The position numbers and the translations under genes are program-made. The notes under the pieces are model-generated. The model was given only the letters and a program-made list of their open reading frames with translations, searched no databases and was not told the origin of the DNA. From Heterobasidion occidentale (Eukaryota; Basidiomycota; Agaricomycetes; Russulales; Bondarzewiaceae): 64,000 nucleotides of DNA. Shown piece by piece: positions 22,697 to 32,099 of this stretch (position 1 is the stretch's first letter; each line of letters starts with the position of its first letter). The stretch spans positions 1,054,001 through 1,118,000 of the forward strand of contig JBCAQO010000001.1 of NCBI GenBank assembly GCA_039111635.1, in the 5' to 3' direction.

Positions 22697-23621
22697 GGGC
22701 ATTGAATCCCCCGCCTGAACCGTGCTTACACTCCTTCAAGCAGCATAGATTCGACAAACCGTCCGACTGATTTCTTGATTCCCAAGCCCGTTGCTTTGTA
22801 CATGTAGAGTCCGATCGCTGGCTTGGAGTATATGAATTTGGTTCATTTAAAGATATGTCCAGAGCACGATAACCTCTCGCGAAGTGCACACAAATATTCG
22901 AGCACCGTCAGAACAGCGACGGTACTTTGTTAGACTGAAAGCGCCACCACAAGACACAATCAACAGGTCTTAGGCGCCGAGCGCTGAGATCCCACGGTGA
23001 TGCGGCGCCGGGAAGTGCGCGTCGGCCTCGAGCCGCTAAGGTGGTAACTTTGCCCTTATAATGACGTCGAGTACGTTACTGACCCGCCGATTCAGCTCTG
23101 CCCGATGGGCTTAACTGTCGAGGATAGTAGTAAAGCAATTTTCGCTATTCGCAGGTTCCGGCGGTGCCTGACGCACACTCCGTGGGCGGCCCTCACAAGG
23201 CTGGTCGTATGCTGTCTGCGGAGACGAGACTCACGATTGCCCGCTCCGCGCTCCCCGGCTATCAGACTGTTCGCGCATCATCCACCTGGATCTGCACGGG
23301 CCCTACACCGCACCGCGTTTGGGCAGCCTACGCGGAGCATGATAGCTGTAGCTGTAGCTGTAGCCGTGGCCGTGGCTGTCAGCGCGATGACCTCTACGCA
23401 TTTTGCAGTCATCGCTGATACAGAGGTATGTCGAAACGACGGACGATGGTCGTCCGAGCCCTACACTCCTGCGTATTCTCTGAACTATAGTCCTGGCTCC
23501 TCGGAGAGTCTTGCGTATAAAGCATAGAGCGAAGACATGTTCTGGTCAGCAACACGACAAGTCTCCTCGACGCCTCAGCACCTGTACATATCTCGTTCTC
23601 CAATCCCTACTTTTTTGCGAC
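22697..23621. other. GC-rich stretch without a convincing gene
   Basis: Includes a locally GC-rich block (about 22970-23340) unlike its surroundings and the GCTGTA-type hexamer repeat. An open frame at 23105-23527 runs through that repeat (AVAVAVAVAVAV) and looks incidental. It may be a decayed insertion. Confidence 0.4.
23343..23385 (+). repeat. imperfect hexanucleotide repeat (GCTGTA / GCCGTG)
   Basis: About six tandem copies drifting from AGCTGT to GCCGTG. Confidence 0.8.
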
Positions 23622-23968
23622 ATGGACAAAGGTGAGCCGATCCTTTTCCATGTGCTCATTCCCGGGGACTGAATGCGCCGCTCTCAGATTGGCCTCGCGA
23701 ATTGAACAACTATCTTCAGATGACCAGAGAAGCTCATCTGTTGAGGTGGAAGAACGAAACCACAGGGCCACCACACCAGTGCATACATCATATGACCGCT
23801 ATTTGTAAGTCCATGACTGTTTAATTTTGAGCCGTCCAGAGAAGTCTGATGATTGTTTTTTCTTTGATAGTCAACGGTCAAGCAATTGGTTATGGACAAG
23901 GTCTTCATGCAAATGGTGCGAAGGCGGTGGCAGCCAAAGCAGCCCTGTGTTACTTGATGAGGCGTTAG
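23622..23968 (+). CDS. mini single-dsRBM protein, copy 2 (intact)
   Basis: Three exons (23622-23631, 23688-23804, 23871-23968) with phase-1 GT-AG introns of 56 and 66 bp; 74 aa. It starts MDKDWPRELNNYLQMTRE. The dsRBM features are complete: helix 1 with LNNYLQ, strand LLRWKNETT, loop GPPH, strands IHHMTAIFNGQAIGYGQG, and helix 2 GAKAVAAKAALCYLMRR. The middle exon is exactly 117 nt, as in copy 1, showing common descent. There is no room for any second domain, so the protein is just the RNA-binding module. The family is seen in other Agaricomycetes as unannotated DRBM proteins (recalled, not searched). Its partner and cellular role are unknown. Confidence 0.85.
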
Positions 23969-26242
23969 TCTAGGTGAGCCAACTAATTACTAAACAAATG
24001 CGCTGACGCCGATCCCTCAATGTACCTTTTCTGCAGGCCACGCAGTCATCTGTATCCACACTCCCAGTTGTATGCTTATAATTGTCATGTACGATAAGTT
24101 TCTTGTCAAATGCTGACAACGGCGTGCCGTTATGGCCGTCGCTGCGGATCATAATGCAGCATGGCGTGCAGCCTTTTGAACCATCAAGCAAAGTCCTACA
24201 GCTGTTGTGATTGTCGCGCCGCACGAATTTACGAGCCCAATCAGGCAAGCGTTGTGTTCGCGCTTGGCGCCAACAACCGCTGCTCGATATGTGGAGCTAA
24301 GTTGTCTTGTCAGCGATTACTGTATCGTGGCTCGGAAGGATCTAGGTGACTCGAAACTGATACCTAACGTGACGGGCGGCGAGTCAGACTTCATGGTATA
24401 AGATACTGATAAATGAAGAATTCGAACTTTTCTTGTTTCATCGCACTATGAGAACAAACATGATCATCGGATCAACTGCAATAACCACCGGTCTAATAGT
24501 ATTATTATCTGCTGCGATTCCGGTCTGCCGATATTATGACGACAGACTCGACAAGGACACTGCCGTTTGATCTTCAGGCTGGACACACGAGGCCTACCGC
24601 TTATGTGCAGTGAGTCATATGCTTGAATAGCTTCGAGTCACTCACCACATTAACAATGTCCGCTCACTAAGTTACTAGGATGGGCGCAGAATTTCGAAAT
24701 CAAATTTTCTTGTGGCGCAGCACCGCTCAGCGGCTTGACGCTGCCGACGGCAAACCCCATTTGGCCTGGTCGTTGACTCGACACCGTCTCACTAAGTTAC
24801 CACTCTAGTCGCATGCAATCCGAGGAACCCTTCAACACCTCTCAGACATCGATATTCTAATCGGCGTGCGTAGCTTTGTGAAGGAGCTCGTGATTCGAGA
24901 TGCCAAGGCAATGGCCCATCACACGCTCAGCTGGTATTGCGCTTGCCTTGCCGCGTTCTGCATGACCGAAGAGCATTGGCAAGTGGGCGCGTGGTCACGG
25001 TTTACCTTCTCGAACGCGGCTGGATCAGACTTTTCGAGGCACCTATGACGATGTAGAGAACCCTGGAGAACCCTGCCTTATCGACGATCATCAACGCAGA
25101 CCGCCACCACGTTCATGTACAATCGCAGGCGGCCAACGCCGCAGCCTTCTGCCTCTCTGCTACAACAACGACGATGTAACTTTGGTGATTGGGTATGTAG
25201 CCCTACGAGACTCACGTCGTGTGCTGACAATTCAATCACCCCGTCATGGAGGTCGTTTCGAGAGTATCCCTTCACAATTGTTATCTCGGATTCAAACAGC
25301 GGCATTCAAGAATGCTGCAGGGGGGAGGCTAGAAGGACAGCGTCGATCCGTAACTAATTCTGTGGTCGTATCAGATGCGTAGAAATGACTACGCGTACCT
25401 GTCTCCGACTATAGACTCAGCTGCCTCCGGCGGTAGAAGCCGCAGTGATGTTTGCTTTCTATATCTTTTCTCAGGCCTTCGCTCCATCCATATCTGGGAA
25501 TCCTCAAGTCCTGTGGTGGAATCTGTAGAGCTCAGAACTAAAACAGAAATATTCTTGTGGTTTCACGTGGAAATCGTCGACGAGCGTCGGAGACCTCTGT
25601 GATACCTCACTGGCTCGTCCCTCCAATTAACTTCTGGTGCCGATTCGTGATCGCGGACGTGCGCGCCTTCGTGGCTTATGACACCGGCCTTCAGGTGAGT
25701 CACATTCCATCTACCCCTTTGTTCTCTTTTTATCAGATTCGTGGAAGATCCGAGAGGTTCTCAGATAAGCCTCGTAGAGATCTTCGTCCTCGTACTCCGA
25801 CCATGCCAACTGACTGCCTCCTGGTACGCTCCTATTCGCCACTTTCGCGCTTCACGCTGCACATCCAAGATTATGATGTTTGAAATGCATAGTCTGTTGC
25901 ATTCACATTGGTCGGCGATCTATGACATGCGTACTCCTGATCTTTTCCATTCATCTCTCGAGGGCTGGTTCTCAGATGAAGGCGCGTGGTAATTCTGGAA
26001 GGACAAATACCGTCGGCATCTGTCCGAAGAACACCTACTCCAGCAGTGTTCAGGGTTCAATGTTCATGGCAGATTGAAGGGATCGGACGTCACCGACTAC
26101 CGCGACATGGACGCACGTATTGGGCATTTCGAGGCTGACCAGGCGTGCGCCGAGAACCATCTCCTCAGCTGTTGCTTCGCACGTAAGTATAAGAGGCTGC
26201 CTAGAAGTTCGATGATTCGCATACCGGCTCAGCTCGACCAAG
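23969..26242. other. 2.3-kb gap with protein-like fragments but no complete gene
   Basis: A few pieces look like worn exons. At about 25085-25170 is a plus-strand frame with INADRHHVHVQSQAANAAAF, which resembles the end of a dsRBM. At 25580-25700 and 25740-25990 two hydrophobic segments flank a GTGAGT...TATCAG intron-like gap. No continuous gene can be assembled because stops intervene. The region is probably a graveyard of duplicated or inserted sequence. Confidence 0.4.
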
Positions 26243-26640
26243 ATGTCTACTGGTAAGTTGGCTGTCAACAACATGCGCATTCTCTAGACATTCTCACTTT
26301 TGTTTTTCAGGGAGAATGAGTATCGCCTTGAACAACTGTGAGCGCGATCTGACTCGTCGGTGATATCTTTCTAATCCATATCCTAAAGACCTTCAATCGA
26401 AGGACATGCTGCCATCTCTGAGGTGGGAAGAGTCCTCCTCTGGACCTGCCCATGCTCCCGTGTGGACGTCAATCTGCAAGAGTGAGAGAGGTGTTGATAG
26501 CTACTTGCTGCGCGACTCATTTAATCTTTTTCATAGTCGACGATGAAGCCATCTCCACTGGAACAGGATCCCACAGAAGCATCGCCAGAGACGTCGCAGC
26601 CGAAGAGGCACTCAGGATCTTGAGGTCTCGTGACACCTGA
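26243..26640 (+). CDS. mini single-dsRBM protein, copy 3 (extra intron)
   Basis: Four exons (26243-26252, 26311-26337, 26389-26481, 26537-26640), all introns phase 1, 77 aa. The product is MSTGRMSIALNNYLQSKD, strand LPSLRWEESSS, loop GPAH, strand APVWTSICK, then DDEAISTGTGSHRSIARD and helix 2 VAAEEALRILRSRDT. Relative to copies 1 and 2 one more intron interrupts helix 1 after Asn-Asn. The start ATG with a 10-nt first exon is the same design as copy 2. Splice sites are strong (GTAAGT, GTGAGC, GTGAGA donors; TTTTTCAG, CTAAAG, TCATAG acceptors). No other domain fits in the gene. Confidence 0.8.
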
Positions 26641-27059
26641 TGTTTCTGCGCCATTTTTCTCCATAGCTTCCTTCTGGATGTGGCTGGATATTTTGTGGTC
26701 TCTTGTGTCTCGTAGAATCGCGTTGTATTTCTGAGATTCTGACTCACTCTCTCTGTTTCCAATGTTCTGCTTGTGCTGCGATCATCCTCTGAACGACTGC
26801 AACCTGTGCAATGGATCTCGACGATTTGAAAGGTAACAACATCTAAGGGCACGTTGACTATGTATCGAGAAAATGAGTCTGTGACTCAGCGATTGGGAGG
26901 ACCTAGGTCGAAGTGGACGCACAGGATACCTCAGTAGTAGGTACATTCGAGAGCGAGCGAGTAAAGGTACATGTGCAACAGGGATGGGATCGCTGATAGT
27001 CCGTTCCGAGACTTTGGCATTGATCAAAAGATATATACGATATCAAACTGGCGTGCCAT
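26641..27059. other. intergenic between two convergent dsRBM genes
   Basis: No exon recognised. It separates copy 3 (plus) from copy 4 (minus). Confidence 0.5.
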
Positions 27060-27457
27060 TCAATTGACCCCGAGCTGTTGTAAAGCCTGCAGAGCTGCGG
27101 CCTCCTTAGCATCAGCTTTACGGGCTGCTGAGGCTCGACCTTTGATGACTCCGTGAACTAATGACAATGATTGAGTGAGAGAAACAGTAGATTCATAATT
27201 TATGGAGCATACTATTGCAAGTTATGGTCCATCTGTTTTGCGCATTTGGCTGGCCGCTGTCTTGCTCAACATAACTGACCGCCGCCTCCTCTCTACGGTC
27301 CTGAAGGTCTGGAAAATGTGAATGCGTCGTTAGTTAGGTCAGTAGGAACTAGAGAAAATACCCGCAATTATTCAGCTTGACTGTCGCTGTTGGACTGTTC
27401 AGTACTCTATTTCTCACAAATAAATGTGTGTAGCCTACGTCTGGTCTCGTGAGACAT
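27060..27457 (-). CDS. mini single-dsRBM protein, copy 4 (minus strand)
   Basis: Four exons on the minus strand: 27439-27457, 27366-27386, 27213-27308 and 27060-27157, giving 77 aa with every junction in phase 1. The product reads MSHETRPTVKLNNYLQDRRE, AAVSYVEQDSGQPN, RWTITCN, IHGVIKGRASAARKADA and KEAAALQALQQLGVN. The second intron (27309-27365) sits at the same Asn-Asn/Tyr position as in copy 3 and uses a GC donor (GCGGGT). The GP-H loop is replaced by GQPN, while the basic start of helix 2 is kept (ARKADAK). The short first exon is inferred by analogy and is the least certain part. It was missed as an ORF because every exon is under 100 nt. Confidence 0.7.
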
Positions 27458-29095
27458 CACAGGTACGGTGGTTTAGTTGGAGTATGTGGATATCGTAGAG
27501 AAGAAGAGTGTAGGTGAGATAGGGATAAACTCGACGTACCAGACAACCAGCTTTATACAGGACTCGACACACTTGTATCAATTGACGGCGAACTGAATGA
27601 ACCGCGGTGAGCCTCCAGACCCTGACACCGTCAGCACCCAAGGGACCGGACAAAAAGAGGAATGTCACGCACTAAACGTTCGCTAGATATTTTCATGATG
27701 TCTCATCTATTTTCTCAAACATAGACCCCCTCTGGCAGAATTCTCGACACAACTGTTATGTTACTGCCAACCGGAGGGCTTACGGGAATGGCTATGCCGG
27801 AACAATGGGCATTCTGACCTACCCCTCTTCTCAACATCGAACCCACGTCTGTTCCCTCCGGAAGTTCTTTGCTAGCCGAATGGTTATGAGCGGGGCATGG
27901 ATAATCGCTCCATCATGAAGTCCAAGGACTATTAGACCATCTGGCCCAAAGAAGACACAATCACTCACTCTTTATTTTAAGAGGGACACGACTGCACAGT
28001 GGAACAACATATCAGACCCCGTGACTTTCTAGACGACTGGCGTATCGCATTGACACAAAGGTAGGATTGCTCACGACCGGTATAAGTCTCAGGACCGGCG
28101 TGAGATGTAGTAACCTATGCGACACGTAGCACTGCGCGTTATAGTTAGTGACAGACGGCGATCAGTCGCAGGCCTACTCATGACGCAAGCATAGGCATTT
28201 AGGACCTTCACGCTCTGCTCGCGAGCGGTGTTTTGCACAGGCGCTCATAGAAAGGAACGCTTTGAGGTTGCTTGCTGGCGCCCATGTCCGGAACATTTCG
28301 GTAGGTACCGTTGGCTGGGGAGAGGCGCTGATAGAACCGTTTCTAGGCTGCAGACGGCTAGTCAACATGAAACCTGAAGTCTTTGAGGAGCGAACGTCAG
28401 TGAGTAGAAGCCGCGTAACCCCATGCCTAGTTACTCGCCTTGCAGACCTCTATATTGGAAGGCTGGAATTCCTAACCATCACGGAATGAAAACGGTACAA
28501 TCAATTACCGGGTCAAACGTTTCGTCACGGCGCTGCTGTCGGCTGAGTTTACGGCCAGTCTACTTTGCTCATCGAATTGGGTAGCTGTAATACGTGCGAT
28601 TATCAACGCGTTGTACAGCAAGGTGTCCGCATTCAAGAGTCACATCCAGATATGGTGGGGTACGGAGTATAGTTGGCATAATTGAGTTTACCAGATGTGC
28701 CCCGAGTTTAGTGACATTGATTAGACAAGTCGAAAGGAGTAGTGGATTCCACGCTGTGTAATCCATCACGATAGATGATCATGACATTGTGAGACTCCGA
28801 CGATACAGCTCGATGACGATTCAAAGGCATCCAAATCCACTGACCTAAATTCTAATTGCAGCTAGCGCAGGTCGTGAAAGGGTTCATATACGCTCATCCT
28901 GTGTCGTCTTGCATTGACGCGCGCCTCGATCACAACGTGGTATTCTCAAGAATAAGCGAGCGGTGACGAGTGTTGGCTGGTTTGTGTGGCTGAGTGACGG
29001 CGAAATGCAAAACCTACTATATGAAACCGTGACGGCATTGTGGCGGGCGGGAGTTGAAATACACATGAGTCGAAAACGAGTCCAAACCTGGAACC
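27458..29095. other. 1.6-kb gap, no gene seen
   Basis: Balanced base composition, stops in all frames. The short open frames (for example 28262-28489 plus and 28569-28769 minus) have no recognisable content or splice partners. Confidence 0.5.
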
Positions 29096-29463
29096 ATGTC
29101 TCGTCGGTTGGTTCCATATATCGTTGCCGGCATCACAGGTCAGATTCAGGAAAATGCAGGCACCCTAGGAGAAAAGAACTCTCACGTACTGACTACGAAT
29201 TGAATTCATAGGCATAGCATCAGGCATATACATCTTTCGACCTATGGTCACACCTGACAACGTCAACGTGTTCAGGTCAACTAGCGGCACTGGCGATAGA
29301 GCGTGAGTACCTATGAAGTCGTCCACGATGAGTCGATCGTTGAAACACACAAATGGTCAGGCAAGCAAAATCAAGCTTGCTAGCAGAGCAACCTGTGGCA
29401 AGCAAGCAGGAAGCTCCAACGTCCAAGCCAGAGCACAGTAGCAGCAATGCGCAGCCGTCATAG
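29096..29463 (+). CDS. 78-aa single-pass membrane protein, unknown
   Basis: Three small exons (29096-29138, 29212-29302, 29361-29463). Intron 1 is 73 bp with a perfect CTGAC-type branch (ACTGACTA) and intron 2 starts GTGAGT. Spliced length is 237 nt including the stop. The N-terminus MSRR is followed by a 19-residue hydrophobic segment (LVPYIVAGITGIASGIYIF), then RPMVTPDNVNVFRSTS and a hydrophilic Gln/Ser/Lys-rich tail ending NAQPS. A short basic end followed by one membrane span is typical of small mitochondrial inner-membrane or ER proteins; which one is not known. Each exon alone is below usual ORF cut-offs. Confidence 0.6.
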
Positions 29464-29885
29464 CGTCACAATGTATCCATAGTCTTTGGGCCACGAACTT
29501 GGCCATCACCTTGCCACCGTCCGAAATGTATAAGCTCCACATTGAAGACGCCCCCCTTAACGCTGAGGATATCGCCCTCGACACATAACTCCATATAACA
29601 CACCCACCTACTACACAACCCAAGCCGCTTCGGCGAGTCGGACACACCGGGCCTTCAGTGTGCCCTTCACGAGATCTCCAAGACGTTACATTTCCACGAT
29701 ACTGTACTGCCACCGCTGGCCTTGCGCCGCGCTGGATACAGATACTCGATTTCAATGGTAAAACGTATAAAAATGTGTAAATTCTGCGGTATTTGGCCTT
29801 CAGCTTCAGTCTCAATTGACAGCCAACCCTTTTCGATGTAGAAACGACTCCTGATTCTATGAAATAACTAGGGACGATCGCTTGG
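29464..29885. other. short intergenic region between convergent genes
   Basis: 3' ends of the 78-aa gene (plus) and Sad1 (minus). The open minus frame at 29357-29815 overlaps exon 3 of the plus gene and looks accidental. Confidence 0.4.
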
Positions 29886-31912
29886 CTATGGCCGGCTATC
29901 TACACCCATAAGTTTTGTAGACCCACGTGGAGGAGCCCTACGTTCCCAAATCTTGACCGAAAAGATATGCATCAGATCACATAGCCTCTCGAAAGGGCAT
30001 CCACGGAGCGTACCTGCAAAACTGTTTCTCCTAAGAATATCATCTCCTTTCTGATCTCCTCGACAATGAGGTCCTGTATTTGGAGCCATTTCTCATTCCC
30101 GCCTCCGCCAGAACCTGCCCGAAGTTGCACCTTCCAAACTGTGTTCTGTTTGTCTCTCATGGTGCCAGCGACTGACTCATGCGTGACGTTGGCGATGAGA
30201 TCATATACGGTCGGTGGTTGAGATGCCGGTGCGTCTACATCTGAAGGGAGAGAGATGAAAAGAGCCAAGCATGCGTCAAGCGTTAGAATCGAAGTTACGG
30301 TCGCATGCTTACAATCGGAAAAGTCAACCCCTCTCAAAGGGAAATTCACAATTGTAGGATTTTTCTCCTCCACAAAATTATTCTTTGTAAAGCGTTTGTA
30401 GTGCAGAATGATGTAGCTCGGTAACTGCCGGCACTTGAAACGGCGTAACTGACCCCTCGATTCCTGTGATCCACACAATTAGAGACGAAAGATTAAGAAT
30501 CAAAAGCGCTACCCCGGAAGAATGGGGGTGCGAACCTGGGTCGTGGTTCCATCATACTTCGCCAACACTGCATGGATACCGACTTGAGGTATGATGTTTT
30601 TCTCGACTGCATCTTGAAAAAGTGGGGGCGGTGGTAAGTCGAGGGCCAAAAAGAGGAAAGGCGATGCATTGATTTTGATTTCTATTTGCGACATCCGACA
30701 TCAGGATCTTTTCGTCAGCTGAAAGGCAATGGCTTACCCCGGTCGATGTCGAACCGTGGCTTCTCATTCCCAGCGGCATCTGGGCGGACAAGAACTTGCT
30801 GTGTCTCCATCCGTACCTCTCCCTGGAAAGTGGAGAATATGATACCTATCACAAATAAATTAAAAAGTCGGAAAACAAGGGCTAGATGAATATGAAATAC
30901 TGGAATTCTTCTTTTTTGTCCCGCCCATATCTTTGTGTAAGTGGTTCAACAACCAACCAAGGAATTCGACTGGGTCACCCTGGCTCTCCATCCGAAATTT
31001 GCCGCCGCTAGCTCTCCCTACTTCCTGTAGGAACTCGTGTGGGCTGACCTGGCTTTTGAATAGTCTGGGATTCCATATTTTCTTGGATATGGTAGCAAAG
31101 CGCCTCAACAACTCGGGGTGCTTTCCACTGAAATCTGAGAGTAAGAGATAATCTCGCAGGGGTGGTACGTGGAGAAGCGAGTGAATTATGACGTTCATGT
31201 AGTCGTTCCTCTTGATGTTATTGAGTCCTATGTATCCCGGAAGGTACGGCTTCGATGCGAGATCGTAAGAGGGTTTTGACAAATGGGCGGGGGTTGATAA
31301 AGTGTTGACAGAAGACGGAGAGAACGAAGGGGAAAGGACGTATGAAATATCTTCGAGTGACGGTCAGACACTAGATAACCATCTGGTAGAACGTACACCT
31401 GATAAGGTAAGTTACAAATAGTCGGACAGAATTGATCAGAGTTTAGTCGCACCTGAGTTGTTTCGAGATTGATAAAGACGTGGTGGTCATCATGGATTGA
31501 ATGGGCATACGCGTACGAGTTACGGCCTCTGCCTTGGAAGTATTTTCCACAGACAAGACAGCCATAGATGTTGATATTGGAGGAACAGACTGAGCATACT
31601 TTCTCGAAGTCAAAATCGAGGAGAGCTCGGTTGATCTGAAATTATTGTGCTCAGGATCAGTATAACAGTATGACCGCAAGACCCACTTACTGTGTCGAGG
31701 TATAAGTCAGACCCTTGCGCAGCCGTATTGGTGTCCTCCACCCGGTCCGTTTCTTCATCTGATAAGTCGTCTTCTAGGTGTATGTCCTGTGCTGTATCCG
31801 GGGAAGGGACCTGGTCCGCGACACCGGCGGATTTGTCGACATTGTCTACGCGAGCACGCTTCAGGGGTCTGTCCGAATCAAGAAAGAGCTCCGTTGAGTG
31901 GGCTGCGACCAT
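29886..31912 (-). CDS. SAD1: Sad1/USP39: inactive ubiquitin-protease-fold splicing factor
   Basis: Eight exons on the minus strand: 31691-31912, 31453-31635, 30901-31398, 30738-30845, 30536-30681, 30313-30463, 30014-30240 and 29886-29951. A UBP zinc finger comes first (CSVCSSNINIYGCLVCGKYF, AHSIHDDHHVFINLETT). The USP fold follows, starting GYIGLNNIKRNDYMNVIIH: Asn lies where active USPs have the catalytic Cys, exactly as in USP39. Later blocks include SRGQLRRFKCRQLPSYIILH and the C-terminal IWERRAPPRG. Family members assemble the U4/U6.U5 tri-snRNP in the nucleus. One frame break lies near 31360 between GYLVSD and SLEDISYVLSPSF, where one base seems to be missing. The start codon is 187 bp from that of divergent Rsm22. 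Confidence 0.9.
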
Positions 31913-32099
31913 TGTGGCCTTGCGACAGAAGAATGATGATAGACGGATCGTGGACGCGCTTCAAGGAACTCAGCCTAACAGTGAACGAACGACCTTTGAC
32001 AACTCGGTTACTGTAAGTGCTTATTACGTTAGCAACTCTGGAGCTTGGGTGTTGTTGTCACTTTTACTCGACGTCCATATCCTCAACTTGCAGTATTTC

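Noticed and set aside
23105..23527. 140-codon plus frame through the hexamer repeat
   Set aside because: Most of its length is the AVAVAV repeat or GC-rich sequence readable in several frames; no splice partner.
28174..28769. Short frames on both strands in the accessory gap
   Set aside because: Below 80 codons, no matching exons, no similarity to the dsRBM family or to any domain I know.
22351..29463. Biosynthetic or defence gene cluster with enzymes
   Set aside because: No enzyme, transporter, nuclease or transcription factor was found in the island; only dsRBM genes and one small membrane protein are supported.
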